Assembly: GCF_001619955.1 (NCBI RefSeq)
Contig: NZ_LQQO01000061.1
Coordinates: forward strand, 30,244 to 94,243
Length of the DNA stretch: 64,000 bases
Direction: 5' to 3'
Origin: Sphingomonas hankookensis
Lineage (GTDB): Bacteria > Pseudomonadota > Alphaproteobacteria > Sphingomonadales > Sphingomonadaceae
The translations under genes were made by a program, and so were the position numbers. The notes beneath the pieces were generated by a model. It was not told the origin of the DNA. It saw nothing but the letters and a program-made list of their open reading frames with translations, and did not search any database. Shown in pieces: positions 8,665-17,964 of this stretch (positions are counted from its first letter, which is position 1; the number at the start of each line of letters is the position of its first letter).

Positions 8665-10371
8665 ATGATCGTCGGCATCGACCTTGGCACCACCAACAGC
8701 GCCTGTGCCGTGTGGCAGGGCGACCAGCCCGTGATGGTTCCCAATGCGCTGGGCGAGTTTCTGACGCCGTCGGCGGTCAGCATCGGCGACGACGATGCCG
8801 TACTGGTCGGGCGCGCCGCGCGCGACCGGATGGCGACGCATCCCGACCGGACCGTCACCAGTTTCAAGCGCCGAATCGGTACCCGTGAAACCGCACGGCT
8901 GGCGAAGCGCGACTTCGATTCGGAGGCACTGTCGGCACTGGTCCTCGCCAGCCTGAAGCGCGATGCCGAGGCGTTCACCGGCGAAACGGTGACCGGCGCG
9001 GTCGTGACCGTACCCGCCTACTTCAACGATCGCCAGCGCAAGGCGACACGGCGCGCCGGCGATCTGGCCGGGCTGCCGATCAAACGCCTGATCAACGAAC
9101 CGACCGCCGCCGCGCTCGCCTATGGCATTGCCGACCGCGGCGACCGCGAACCGTTCCTCGTCTTCGACCTGGGCGGGGGCACGTTCGACGTATCCATCGT
9201 CGAGATGTTCGACGGGGTGATCGAGGTGCGGGCATCGGCCGGCGACAACCGGCTGGGCGGCGACGATTTCAACGACTGCCTGATCGATCTCGCCCGCCCG
9301 GTGCTCGACCCCGATGGCGTGCTGGGCAAGCTGCCGCCCGACCGTTCGGCGGCGCTGCTGGCGCAGGCGGCGGAGCGGTGCCGGCGGGCGCTCAGCGAAG
9401 CGGACGAGGCGGAACTGACGGTAACGGTGGACGACACGGCGCTGACCGCCCCGGTCACCGCCGCTGCGTTCGAGGAGCATGCCGCCGGGCTGCTGGCGCG
9501 GATTCGCGAACCGGTGCTGCGCTCGCTGCGCGACAGCGGCATCGTCGCCGCCACCTTGTCGGAGGTGGTGCTGGTCGGCGGCGCCACGCGGATGCCGGTC
9601 GTGCGCCGGGCCGTCACCCGGATGTTCGGCCGCTTTCCCGCGGCCACGGTGCATCCCGACCATGCCGTCGCGATGGGTGCGGCGGTGCAGGCCGGGCTGC
9701 TGGCGCGCGATGCCGGGCTGGACGAAATCCGCCTGACCGATGTCTGTCCGTTCACGCTGGGCGTCGACACCAGCGAGCCGGACGGGCGCGGCGGCTTTCG
9801 CAACGGATTGTTCTCGCCGATCATCGAACGCAATTCGGCGGTGCCGATCAGCCGCGTGTCGAGCTTTTCGACCGTCGTCGACCAGCAGCGCAAGGTGAAC
9901 TTCGGCATCTATCAGGGCGAAGCGCGCGAGGTGTCGGGCAACGTCAAGCTGGGCGAGGTCACCGTCCCTGTGCCGCCCCGCGCCGCCGGCACCGTTTCGA
10001 TCGAATGCCGCTTCAGCTATGACAGTTCGGGGCTGCTGGAGGTCGATATTGCGGTGCCGGAAACGGGCATGACCCGCAATCTGGTGATCGTCGACGACGA
10101 GGACGCGCCCGATCCCGTCGAGCTGGAAAAGCGCCGCGCGGCGCTGGCGGCGCTCAAGGTCCATCCGCGCGACGATGCGGTCAACGCCGCGCTGCTGGCG
10201 CGTGCCCGGCGCGCCTATGAGGCGTTTCTGGGCGATACCCGCGCGGCGATCGGCCATATGCTCGGCCAGTTCGAAAGCGCGCTGGCGACACAGGACGAAC
10301 GGATGATCGCACAGGCGCGGGCGGCGTTCGGCGCGGCGCTCGACCAGATCGAAGGCGAGCGGTTCTTGTGA
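8665..10371 (+). CDS. Hsp70-family chaperone (DnaK/HscC-like)
   Basis: Encodes 568 residues, shorter than DnaK (about 640). The nucleotide-binding domain is intact: IVGIDLGTTNSACAV at the N-terminus, VVTVPAYFNDRQRKATRRAG near residue 115, LINEPTAAALAYG, the phosphate-2 motif FLVFDLGGGTFDVSIVE, and the adenosine motif VVLVGGATRMPVVR. A substrate-binding domain and a short helical lid follow. The ATG at 8665 has AGAGGCGGG upstream; extension to 8611 is not supported. The size and the following J-like membrane gene suggest an HscC-type specialised pair rather than the main DnaK. The stop overlaps the next gene's GTG (GTGA). Confidence 0.88.
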   Translation: MIVGIDLGTTNSACAVWQGDQPVMVPNALGEFLTPSAVSIGDDDAVLVGRAARDRMATHPDRTVTSFKRRIGTRETARLAKRDFDSEALSALVLASLKRDAEAFTGETVTGAVVTVPAYFNDRQRKATRRAGDLAGLPIKRLINEPTAAALAYGIADRGDREPFLVFDLGGGTFDVSIVEMFDGVIEVRASAGDNRLGGDDFNDCLIDLARPVLDPDGVLGKLPPDRSAALLAQAAERCRRALSEADEAELTVTVDDTALTAPVTAAAFEEHAAGLLARIREPVLRSLRDSGIVAATLSEVVLVGGATRMPVVRRAVTRMFGRFPAATVHPDHAVAMGAAVQAGLLARDAGLDEIRLTDVCPFTLGVDTSEPDGRGGFRNGLFSPIIERNSAVPISRVSSFSTVVDQQRKVNFGIYQGEAREVSGNVKLGEVTVPVPPRAAGTVSIECRFSYDSSGLLEVDIAVPETGMTRNLVIVDDEDAPDPVELEKRRAALAALKVHPRDDAVNAALLARARRAYEAFLGDTRAAIGHMLGQFESALATQDERMIAQARAAFGAALDQIEGERFL

Positions 10372-11894
10372 GGCGCGGCATCTGGGCCACGCTCGACTGC
10401 GATCCGACCAGCGATCGCGGCGCAATCCGCCGCGCCTATGCCGCGCGGCTGAAGGCGATGGACGTCGATGCCGACCCCGACGCGTTCGAGGCACTGCGCG
10501 ACGCTCGCGACGCTGCGCTGGCACAGGTGGCCGACCCAGTGGCGGACATGGACATAGCGGCCGTCGATCTCCCCGACGCTCCGCTCGCCCCCATGACCGA
10601 GTTCACGCTGGAGCAAGAGCCGGAGGCGGAAGTCGACGCACTGGCCGAGGCGATGAACGCGCATTTCCACGCGCTCGAGGCCTTGCTCTTCCCCGGCCAC
10701 GATGCGGCACCCACCGCAGAGGAACTGGCGGAAATCGACCGTCACGGCTGCGCACTGCTGGCCGATCCGCGGCTTGAAAACCTGGATTTCGCGACGGGTG
10801 CCGAACGCTGGTTCGCGGAAACGCTGGCGGCCAGCATCCCGCGCTCCGACCCGCTGCTCGAACCGGCGGCGGCGGTGTTCGGCTGGATCGAGCGGCGGAA
10901 CGACTACGCCCTGTCGGCAGAAGCGCACGCCATCGTCGAACGGATCGGCGCGACGCGATTCGCGCATCTGGTGTCGCAGCCCGACCATCGGTTCCACAAA
11001 GCCTGGCAACGCCTGTCGGGTGAGCGGGACGCGTCGTTCAAATGGTTCAATCACGATCCACGGACGGGCGAACTGCTGCAGGTCATTCGCGAACGCTATC
11101 CCGCCGCCGAACAGTGGCTGGACCCGGACAGGGTCGCCCAGTGCCGCACGCCGCCGAAGGACAATCCGCGCATTTCGCTGCGGGTGTGGATCGCGCTGAT
11201 CCTGATCGTCGTCGCGGCGCGGATCGGCATGAGTTGGTGGTCGCAGCCCTCCCGTGAGCCGGATGCAAACTATATCGCGCAGACCTTGACCGGCAGGGAC
11301 CTGGCCGAGTTGCAGAAGATCAATCCCGGTCTGGCGGTCGATATCGTTTTCGAAGTCGCCAACGCCAAACCGGCGGAAGGTGGCAGTGGCGAGCCGGTCA
11401 CCAACAGCGCGATCATCGGCAAGCTGACCGACAAGCGGTTGCGAGCGGGCATGAGCCAGCTGCCCGACGACCTGCTGGTGCGGCTCACCCGGTTCGACCT
11501 CGCCGCGATGCGCATCCTGCAACAGCGGTCGCCCGCCGCCTGCCCGTCCGCCACTGTCGCGGTCGACCCCGCCCCGCTGCCCGAACCGCTGCGCGAGGAA
11601 CAGCGCGCGCTGCTGCGCGAGGTGATCCTGCATACCAACAACTATCCGTCGCCGAATGGCGAACAGCGGTTCACCGTACCCGGTGCGATCATCGACGATG
11701 TCGCGAAGCGGACCGGATGGCCGGTGTCCCGGGTTCGGGAGGTGTTGCGCGACGACAAGGATATGGCCGCGCGCTGTACGCTGGAGATCGCGCTGCGCGA
11801 GGCGGGCCTTGCGGCACAGAACGGCATGGGGATGGAATTGCTACGCAATCTGCAGCCGTTGGTGGTGAAACAGCAGCAAACCCAGTTGCAGTAA
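10368..11894 (+). CDS. J-like domain membrane protein lacking HPD, partner of the Hsp70
   Basis: Encodes 508 residues from a GTG overlapping the Hsp70 stop. The first 50 residues resemble a J domain: GIWATLDCDPTSDRGAIRR, helix II AYAARLKAM, then DVDADPDAFEALRDARDAAL. The loop where HPD should be reads DVDADP, so the canonical tripeptide is absent. A long helical middle follows, then one membrane helix near residues 265-285 (VWIALILIVVAARIGMSWW) and about 220 residues beyond, placed outside the cytoplasm if the J-like part is inside. The arrangement recalls enterobacterial HscC with DjlB/DjlC. The client is unknown, and stimulation of the ATPase without HPD is uncertain. Confidence 0.75.
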   Translation: MRRGIWATLDCDPTSDRGAIRRAYAARLKAMDVDADPDAFEALRDARDAALAQVADPVADMDIAAVDLPDAPLAPMTEFTLEQEPEAEVDALAEAMNAHFHALEALLFPGHDAAPTAEELAEIDRHGCALLADPRLENLDFATGAERWFAETLAASIPRSDPLLEPAAAVFGWIERRNDYALSAEAHAIVERIGATRFAHLVSQPDHRFHKAWQRLSGERDASFKWFNHDPRTGELLQVIRERYPAAEQWLDPDRVAQCRTPPKDNPRISLRVWIALILIVVAARIGMSWWSQPSREPDANYIAQTLTGRDLAELQKINPGLAVDIVFEVANAKPAEGGSGEPVTNSAIIGKLTDKRLRAGMSQLPDDLLVRLTRFDLAAMRILQQRSPAACPSATVAVDPAPLPEPLREEQRALLREVILHTNNYPSPNGEQRFTVPGAIIDDVAKRTGWPVSRVREVLRDDKDMAARCTLEIALREAGLAAQNGMGMELLRNLQPLVVKQQQTQLQ

Positions 11895-11915
11895 AGATAC
11901 CGATTTCAAGATAGC

Positions 11916-11937
11916 CCCGTTCCGATCACGGAACGGG
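11916..11937. terminator. Strong hairpin between J-like gene and tRNA-Leu
   Basis: A nine-base-pair perfect stem, CCCGTTCCG / CGGAACGGG, with loop ATCA. It lies 22 bases after the J-like gene stop and four bases beyond the 3' end of the convergent tRNA-Leu, so it could end either transcript. There is no clear T-tract on either side. Confidence 0.5.
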
Positions 11938-11940
11938 AAA

Positions 11941-12027
11941 TGGTGCGGTCGAGAAGACTCGAACTTCCACGGCCTTTCGGCCACAACGACCTCAACGTTG
12001 CGCGTCTACCAGTTCCGCCACGACCGC
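11941..12027 (-). tRNA. tRNA-Leu(GAG)
   Basis: An 87-base class II tRNA with encoded CCA. The acceptor stem is GCGGTCG/CGACCGC, with U8 present and discriminator A73, required for leucine identity. The anticodon stem CAACG/CGTTG encloses TTGAGGT, giving anticodon GAG. The long variable arm (TGGCCGAAAGGCCG) is a perfect hairpin. It lies between convergent genes. Confidence 0.95.
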
Positions 12028-12070
12028 ACGTGAACACCTTGGGGTCGCCCCCTTGGCTGGCAGGAGCGTG

Positions 12071-12099
12071 CCCCTAGCAGCGCGTTTGCGGTCGTGCAA
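12071..12099 (-). promoter_or_regulatory. Possible promoter of tRNA-Leu
   Basis: Reading leftward, TTGCAC (12099-12094) and TAGGGG (12076-12071) are separated by exactly 17 bases, about 44 bases before the tRNA. The -10 is poor, so this is a weak call. Confidence 0.3.
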
Positions 12100-12112
12100 A
12101 TGCTTTTATGCA

Positions 12113-13117
12113 TTATCGCCCACGCGCCGCCGCGCGGGCGATGGCGATCGCTTCGGCAGCGGTCATCACTTCGCCCAGCCCGCTGCCCGACAGCGCCGCA
12201 CGCTCCGCATCGCGCACCCGTTCCAGAGCGCGGGCGAGGCGCGGCGCGTCCCAGCGGCGCAGCGCCTGCGCGGTGGCGGCCTGTTCCTTGAAGAACACGC
12301 GGTGGCGCTCCATCACGCGGTCGACGCTTTCGCCGTCATCGATTTCGGCGCGCATTTCGGCGAGCGACAACAGCCGCCGGGCGACGCCGCGCAACAGCGG
12401 GATCGGTCCGCCGGGCATTTCGGGCAGCGCGGCCGCGGCTGCATCGCCCGCGATCATCGCGCTGACGATGCCGTTCATCTCCGCATCGGCGATCGACGCG
12501 CCGATCGCGTCGAACGCCTCACCATCGGCATCGCGCGGCCGTTCGGGCGACGCGTCGAGATAGAGTGCCAGCTTCTCGATCTCGCTGGCCAGCACCGCGC
12601 GGTCGCCCGCCGTCACCGCCGCCAGCCGGTCGGGCACGTCACCCAGCAGGCGCAACCCATGGTCGCGCGCCATCGCCACCGCCAGCTTCGCCGCCTGCGC
12701 CGCATCGGGCACGTAGCAGGCGACGGCAACCGCGTTGAGCGACGCGGTGACCAGCTTCACCAGTTTCGACGTGCCCTTGATCGTCGGCGCGATGGCGGCG
12801 ACCGGATTGCCGGCACGTTCGGCGGCGAGCAGCAGCGTCACCGCCTCGACCGATTCCTCGCCCATGCCGGTCACGCGGATAAAGCGGGCATCGCCGAACA
12901 GAGACATCGACGCGGATTCGTCGGCGAGCAGGCCGGGGCGCCCTTTCAGCATCGCGCCGTCCATATCGACCCGCTCGGCCCCTTCGCCCACGCCCTTCGC
13001 CAGTCGCGCGGCCAGCGCCAGCGCGCCGGCCGTGTCGGGACCGTGGAACAGGTAGAGCCGGATATCGGGGCCGGGCCGGTCGAGCTTGGCCGCGACCTGC
13101 TCGGGCCGGAGTTTCAC
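12113..13117 (-). CDS. holA: DNA polymerase III delta subunit
   Basis: Encodes 334 residues of HolA, the clamp-loader subunit that opens the beta clamp. The N-terminal domain has LYLFHGPDTAGALALAARLA, a degenerate nucleotide-loop region, and domain III carries the helical C-terminus (VDRVMERHRVFFKEQ). Length and the position behind lptE are as expected in alphaproteobacteria. The GTG start at 13117 overlaps the lptE stop as GTGA. It is the last gene of the DUF3576-leuS-lptE-holA operon. Confidence 0.9.
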   Translation of the reverse strand: MKLRPEQVAAKLDRPGPDIRLYLFHGPDTAGALALAARLAKGVGEGAERVDMDGAMLKGRPGLLADESASMSLFGDARFIRVTGMGEESVEAVTLLLAAERAGNPVAAIAPTIKGTSKLVKLVTASLNAVAVACYVPDAAQAAKLAVAMARDHGLRLLGDVPDRLAAVTAGDRAVLASEIEKLALYLDASPERPRDADGEAFDAIGASIADAEMNGIVSAMIAGDAAAAALPEMPGGPIPLLRGVARRLLSLAEMRAEIDDGESVDRVMERHRVFFKEQAATAQALRRWDAPRLARALERVRDAERAALSGSGLGEVMTAAEAIAIARAAARGR

Positions 13118-13599
13118 GAGCCGTTCTTGGGCAGGTTCAGCGCGATCCGCGTCACGATCTGGTCCGCGACGATCACCGACAGCCGTTCGAGCGCCGAGCG
13201 TTCCGCCGTGATGGTCGCATATTCGGACCGCACCACGTCGATCCCGGCATCCGACCCCGCCGTCGCGTCGAGCGTCACAGCGCCGTTCGACAGGTCGATC
13301 AGCTGATAGCGCGCGCGCAGCGTCCGCCGTTCGCGCGTGATCGAATCGTCGCGCCGCACGCCCAGACCGGTGATGTCATCGTCCAGCTTGATCTCCAGCC
13401 GGTAGCGCGCCGGCCCTTCGGCGCGCAGCCGGTCGCGCAGCGCATTGGCGACCAGCCAGCCATTCTGCCCGGCGATCGGCGCGACCTCGACGCCTGATAG
13501 CGTCTGGCGCACCACCCCGCCCTCGCCCCCGGCATAGAGCGGGCGCAGGCCGCAGCCACCCAATAGGAACGCGGCAGCGAGGACGGCGGCGCGGATCAT
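13114..13599 (-). CDS. lptE: LPS-assembly lipoprotein LptE
   Basis: Encodes 161 residues with a lipoprotein signal: hydrophobic [13 protein letters not shown] with the lipobox LGGC at Cys 16, followed by GLRPLYAGG, the typical start of alphaproteobacterial LptE. It would be an outer membrane lipoprotein plugging the LptD barrel during LPS insertion. Both ends overlap neighbours by four bases (leuS stop/ATG start, its stop/holA GTG), so translation is probably coupled. Confidence 0.88.
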   Translation of the reverse strand: MIRAAVLAAAFLLGGCGLRPLYAGGEGGVVRQTLSGVEVAPIAGQNGWLVANALRDRLRAEGPARYRLEIKLDDDITGLGVRRDDSITRERRTLRARYQLIDLSNGAVTLDATAGSDAGIDVVRSEYATITAERSALERLSVIVADQIVTRIALNLPKNGS

Positions 13600-16091
13600 G
13601 CGACGATGTTCACGAGACGGTCGGGCACGACGATGACCTTGCGCGGCGCCTTGCCCTCCAGCGCGCGGACGATCTTCTCGCTCGCAAGGGCAGCGGCCTC
13701 GGCGTCTTCCTTGGGCGCACCCTTGGCCAGCACGATGGTGTCGCGCAGCTTGCCGTTGACCTGCACCGCGATGGTCGATTCCGCCTCGACCAGCATCGCC
13801 GCATCGACCAGCGGCCAGGCGGCATCGGCGATCAGCCCGGGGCGGCCAAGCTGCGACCAGGCCTCTTCCGCCAGATGCGGGATCATCGGGCTGACCAGCA
13901 GCAGCAGCGCGTCCATGTCAGCGTCCGACATGCCCTTCGCCTTCTCCGCCTCGCCCAGCAGCGTATAGAGTTTCGCCACCGCCTTGTTGAACTGGAGCGC
14001 AGTGATGTCGTCCGCGACGCCGGCGATCGTGCGATGGACAGCGCGGGTCAGCGCCTCCGGGCTGGTGCCGCCGGCCGTGTGATTCGCGACCAGCTTCCAC
14101 ACGCGCTTGACGAAGCGTTCGGCGCCTTCGATCCCCGCTTCGCTCCACGGCAGGTCGCGTTCGGGCGGGCTGTCGGACAGCATGAACCAGCGCGCGGCAT
14201 CGGCGCCGTAGCGATCGAGAATCGGTTCGGGATCGACCGTATTCTTCTTCGACTTCGACATTTTTTCGACGCGGCCGATGGTGATCGCATCACCGGTCGC
14301 GGTTTCGATACCGTCGGTCACTTCGGACGGCGCAAGCCAGCGGCCGTCCGCCGACTTGTACGTCTCGTGCGTCACCATGCCCTGCGTGAACAGGCCGGCG
14401 AACGGCTCCTTCAGGTCGATCAGCCCGACATGGTTGAGCGCGCGGGTCCAGAAGCGTGCGTAGAGCAGGTGGAGGATCGCATGCTCGACCCCGCCGATAT
14501 ACTGGTCGACCGGCAGCCAGCTTTCGGCGACCGCCCGATCGAACGGCTTGTCGTCGGGCTGGCTGGCGAAGCGGATGAAATACCAGGACGAATCGACGAA
14601 GGTGTCGAGCGTGTCGGTCTCCCGCCGCGCCGGTGCACCGCACGACGGACAATCGACATGCTTCCAGGTCGGATGGCGGTCGAGCGGGTTGCCGGGGATG
14701 TCGAACGACACGTCCTCGGGCAGCTTGACCGGCAGTTGGTCGGTCGGAACCGGCACCACGCCGCATGCGCCGCAATGCACGATCGGGATCGGCGTGCCCC
14801 AGTAACGCTGGCGGCTCACCCCCCAGTCGCGCAGGCGCCACACGGTCGTGCCCTTGCCCCAACCGCCGGCTTCGGCGCGGTCGATCACCGCGCGCTTGGC
14901 AGCGGCGACGTCCATGTCGTTCAGGAAGTCGGAGTTCACGAGGCGGCCGGGGCCGGTATAGGCTTCGCTGCCATCGAATACCGGATCGGTCAGGTCGCCG
15001 TCAGCCACGACGCGACGGACGTCGAGGCCATATTTGCGCGCGAAGTCGAGGTCGCGCTGGTCATGCGCCGGCACGCCCATCACCGCGCCGGTGCCGTAGT
15101 CCATCAGCACGAAATTCGCGATATAGACCGGCAGTTCGACGCCCGCAGCGAACGGATGCTGCATCCGGTAGCCGGTGTCGAAGCCCAGCTTTTCCGCGGT
15201 TTCCAGCTCGGCCGCGGTGGTCCCACCCTGCTTGCACAGCTCGATGAACGCGGCGGCGTCCGGCTTGGCGTCGGCCAGCGCCCGCGCGATCGGGTGATCG
15301 GCGGCGATCGCGACGAAGCTGGCGCCGAAGATCGTGTCGGGACGGGTCGAATAGACCTCGATCCGCTGATCGAACGGCGCGACCGGCGCGAAGGAGAATT
15401 GCAGCCCTTCCGACTTGCCGATCCAGTTTTCCTGCATCAGCCGGACCTTGTCGGGCCATTGATCGAGCGTGCCGAGGCCGGCGAGCAGGTCGTCGGCGAA
15501 ATCGGTGATCTTCAGGAACCACTGGCTGAGCTTGCGCTTCTCGACCAGCGCGCCCGAGCGCCAGCCGCGCCCATCAATCACCTGTTCGTTGGCCAGTACG
15601 GTCATGTCGACCGGGTCCCAGTTGACCGCCGACTCCTTGCGATAGACCAGCCCGCCCTTGAGCAGTTCGAGGAACAGCGCCTGTTCGTGGCCGTAATAGT
15701 CGGGATCGCAGGTGGCGAACTCACGCAACCAGTCGAAGGCGAGGCCCAGCCGCTTCAGCTGCGCCTTCATCGCCGCGATATTGGCATAGGTCCACTCACC
15801 GGGATGGACCTTCTTTTCCATCGCCGCATTTTCGGCGGGCATGCCGAACGCGTCCCACCCCATCGGGTGCAGGACCTCATGGCCGGTCATCCGCAGGAAG
15901 CGCGCCAGCACGTCGCCCATCGTATAGTTGCGAACGTGCCCCATATGGATGCGTCCCGAGGGGTACGGGAACATCTCCAGCACATAGCGTTTGGGCTTGG
16001 GCGAGTGGTCGTCGGCGACGAAAGTTTGCGCCGAATCCCATGCCGCCTGCCAGCGGGCATCGGCCTCGGCCGGCGAAAAACGCGGAGTCAT
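13596..16091 (-). CDS. leuS: Leucyl-tRNA synthetase
   Basis: Encodes 831 residues of class Ia LeuRS. The HIGH signature appears as [11 protein letters not shown] near residue 50 and KMSKS as [10 protein letters not shown] near residue 610. The editing domain (CP1) includes [20 protein letters not shown] and the downstream [13 protein letters not shown] segment. A four-Cys zinc-binding-like set is visible in CGACGVVP and CPSCGAP. The ATG at 16091 is chosen ten bases after the DUF3576 stop; extension to 16139 would run inside the upstream gene. It shares an operon with lptE and holA. Confidence 0.97.
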   Translation of the reverse strand: MTPRFSPAEADARWQAAWDSAQTFVADDHSPKPKRYVLEMFPYPSGRIHMGHVRNYTMGDVLARFLRMTGHEVLHPMGWDAFGMPAENAAMEKKVHPGEWTYANIAAMKAQLKRLGLAFDWLREFATCDPDYYGHEQALFLELLKGGLVYRKESAVNWDPVDMTVLANEQVIDGRGWRSGALVEKRKLSQWFLKITDFADDLLAGLGTLDQWPDKVRLMQENWIGKSEGLQFSFAPVAPFDQRIEVYSTRPDTIFGASFVAIAADHPIARALADAKPDAAAFIELCKQGGTTAAELETAEKLGFDTGYRMQHPFAAGVELPVYIANFVLMDYGTGAVMGVPAHDQRDLDFARKYGLDVRRVVADGDLTDPVFDGSEAYTGPGRLVNSDFLNDMDVAAAKRAVIDRAEAGGWGKGTTVWRLRDWGVSRQRYWGTPIPIVHCGACGVVPVPTDQLPVKLPEDVSFDIPGNPLDRHPTWKHVDCPSCGAPARRETDTLDTFVDSSWYFIRFASQPDDKPFDRAVAESWLPVDQYIGGVEHAILHLLYARFWTRALNHVGLIDLKEPFAGLFTQGMVTHETYKSADGRWLAPSEVTDGIETATGDAITIGRVEKMSKSKKNTVDPEPILDRYGADAARWFMLSDSPPERDLPWSEAGIEGAERFVKRVWKLVANHTAGGTSPEALTRAVHRTIAGVADDITALQFNKAVAKLYTLLGEAEKAKGMSDADMDALLLLVSPMIPHLAEEAWSQLGRPGLIADAAWPLVDAAMLVEAESTIAVQVNGKLRDTIVLAKGAPKEDAEAAALASEKIVRALEGKAPRKVIVVPDRLVNIVA

Positions 16092-16101
16092 GGTCGTCGG
16101 A

Positions 16102-16536
16102 TCAGCCCGTGATGGCCCCGCGGCGCAGGTCGCGCGCACGGGTCAGGATGATATCTTCCAGCTTCTGCACCGTGGCGGCCGTCACCGGCGCCTCGACCCA
16201 CTGGCCGCCCTGGTTCACCTGGCGGATCTGCGCCACGCGCAGCGCGTCGGCACGCAGGTCCTGGTCGAGGATCGTGACCGTCACCTTCGTGCGTTCGGTC
16301 GGCACCGCCGGATTGACGTACCAATCGGTGACGATGACGCCGCCGTTCGAGTCGGTCTGCGCCATCGGCATGAACGACAGCGTGTCGAGGCTAGCGCGCC
16401 ACAGATAGCTGTTCACGCCGATCGTCGTGACCTTCGATGCGGCAAGGTCGCCCGCGACGCGGCCCTTGCCGCCACTGCACGCGGCCATCGGCAGGGCAAG
16501 CGTTGCCAGCAACGCGATCAGCAGCGGGCGGTTCAT
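16102..16536 (-). CDS. DUF3576 domain lipoprotein
   Basis: Encodes 144 residues. The signal [20 protein letters not shown] has a lipobox (MAAC), so a lipoprotein is predicted. The mature part contains [19 protein letters not shown] and [15 protein letters not shown], which I recognise as the DUF3576 family. The family sits upstream of leuS and lptE in many alphaproteobacteria, suggesting an envelope role, but no function is known to me. It is the first gene of the operon. Confidence 0.82.
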   Translation of the reverse strand: MNRPLLIALLATLALPMAACSGGKGRVAGDLAASKVTTIGVNSYLWRASLDTLSFMPMAQTDSNGGVIVTDWYVNPAVPTERTKVTVTILDQDLRADALRVAQIRQVNQGGQWVEAPVTAATVQKLEDIILTRARDLRRGAITG

Positions 16537-16793
16537 CGGCGGTTCCTTGACTACAGGCCAATATGGCAGTTCGGCCCGCTTCTATAGGAGGTGGCGCGGA
16601 CGCGGCAAGCGGGTTGGTGATCCGCACCGGCAAGGGTGCGCAATCGGCCCGCCGACGCCCCGTTCCGGCCCGCCACCGCTTTGGTCGGACAAATATGTGT
16701 GTTCGATGCAACACTAGCCGGGAAAGCGACCGGAGGCGGTGGATACGGGAAACCGAATCATGATATCGCGATTAGCGGGGAGTGAGGTTTGAC

Positions 16794-17513
16794 ATGACGG
16801 GTGGCAGGATCTTGGCTGGCATTGGACTGGGGGCGATGATCGCCGCCGGGCTTGGTGCGTCGCCTGCCTTGTTCGCGCAGGAACAGCGCGCGCCGCGTGT
16901 CCTCAAGAAGCTCGATCTCGACCGCATGCCGCTGGCGGGCTTCGGCTCGTTCACGCCGGCCTCGGCCGACCCGCGACTCGCCGCTGCGCTGTCGCGCACC
17001 GCGCTGAACCCGACCGGGTTCCAGTTCACGCCGTCCGAAGGCGCCGTCATCGGCAGCCGTGCGATCAAGGCCGCGGTCCGCAGCGCGACCATGCAGGCGG
17101 AACGCCCGACCGACCGTGTCGCCGCCGTCACGCCGACGCTGGCGCTGAACCCCGTCACCTATAATCTGGGCGGATCGGTCGGCGGCAAGCGGCTGGCCGC
17201 GATCGGCGACCTGACCCGACTCGATCTCGGCACCCAGCCGGGCAGCCGCGATCCCGTCGGCATGGGCTATTCGGCGCGCAAGTTCGGCACGCGCGCGCCG
17301 CTGACGGTCGACCATGCGCTGACCGACCAGCCGAAGATGATCACCGACACCTCGGGCTATTCGCTCGATGGCGGCGGATCGTTGAAGCTGACCCGCAACC
17401 TCGACGTGACCGCGGGCATGCGCAGCCGCACCGACCGCGAGCGGATGCTGCGCGTGTCGCCGGATCGCCGCGAGGGGCAGGCGATCTATGTGGGGACGGC
17501 GTTCCGGTTCTGA
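16794..17513 (+). CDS. Secreted hypothetical protein
   Basis: Encodes 239 residues from ATG 16794, which has GGGGAGTGAGG six bases upstream; the in-frame GTG at 16782 falls inside that ribosome site and is rejected. A signal peptide (GRILAGIGLGAMIAAGLGASPALFAQ) is cleaved near residue 30. The rest is soluble, rich in Arg/Ala/Thr, ending in YVGTAFRF. The terminal aromatic and the alternating GGGSLKLTRNLDVTAGMRSR resemble beta-strands of a small outer membrane protein. I do not recognise the family. It is divergent from the DUF3576 operon. Confidence 0.7.
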   Translation: MTGGRILAGIGLGAMIAAGLGASPALFAQEQRAPRVLKKLDLDRMPLAGFGSFTPASADPRLAAALSRTALNPTGFQFTPSEGAVIGSRAIKAAVRSATMQAERPTDRVAAVTPTLALNPVTYNLGGSVGGKRLAAIGDLTRLDLGTQPGSRDPVGMGYSARKFGTRAPLTVDHALTDQPKMITDTSGYSLDGGGSLKLTRNLDVTAGMRSRTDRERMLRVSPDRREGQAIYVGTAFRF

Positions 17514-17964
17514 GGCGGGACGGCGTTTCGGGCGTTGCCGGAGCGAGCTTTCCGTAAGTGGTGATCGAAGCGGGCCGTTTTGCGGGTCGGCTGTTCGTAG
17601 ATGCTGATGCTGGTCGATAGGCGCGGTACGGGCATCGTAGTTAGCCGCGCCCCGGATGTGGGGGCGTGGTTCGGTTGATTTCCGGTCGACCGGCCGTTCT
17701 TTCGTAAGATTTCGAAATGGCTGATGGCGCGACATCCGCCTGCCCGGCAGCCCGACCTTGAGCCGGGGGCTCGCCTTCCGTCGACCGGAGAAGAAGAAGC
17801 GGGACCCCGGATCAAGTCCGGGGTGACGGTGGGGTGACCGGTCTAAGTCCCATCAGGCGCGTAAGGGCGTCATCGTGGCTGCCGCACGCTGATCCATCCT
17901 GTCCGAACGTCTGAGGCGATCCGCCGGGAACCTAAGCGACGGCCCCAACCGCTGCCCCGCCCCC
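17514..17964. other. 451-base non-coding gap between convergent genes
   Basis: Only short spurious frames are visible. The gap holds one inverted-pair repeat element (17748-17829, listed separately). No T-tract terminator or RNA gene was recognised. Confidence 0.5.
17748..17829. repeat. Dispersed inverted-pair element, copy 1
   Basis: The right arm AAGCGGGACCCCGGATCAAG...CCGGGGTGAC (17797-17829) pairs with a degraded left arm starting near 17748. It is the same family as 43475-43555 and 61501-61580. Confidence 0.75.

Noticed and set aside
4220..8668. A plus-strand open frame of 1482 codons
   Set aside because: It lies opposite the chemoreceptor and TonB receptor, is Arg/Asp/Gln-rich and repetitive, and has no domain. 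It is an antisense shadow in GC-rich DNA.
12099..12114. AATGC/GCATT hairpin as terminator of holA
   Set aside because: A five-pair stem overlapping the stop codon with a loose loop and a weak T stretch; too poor to call.
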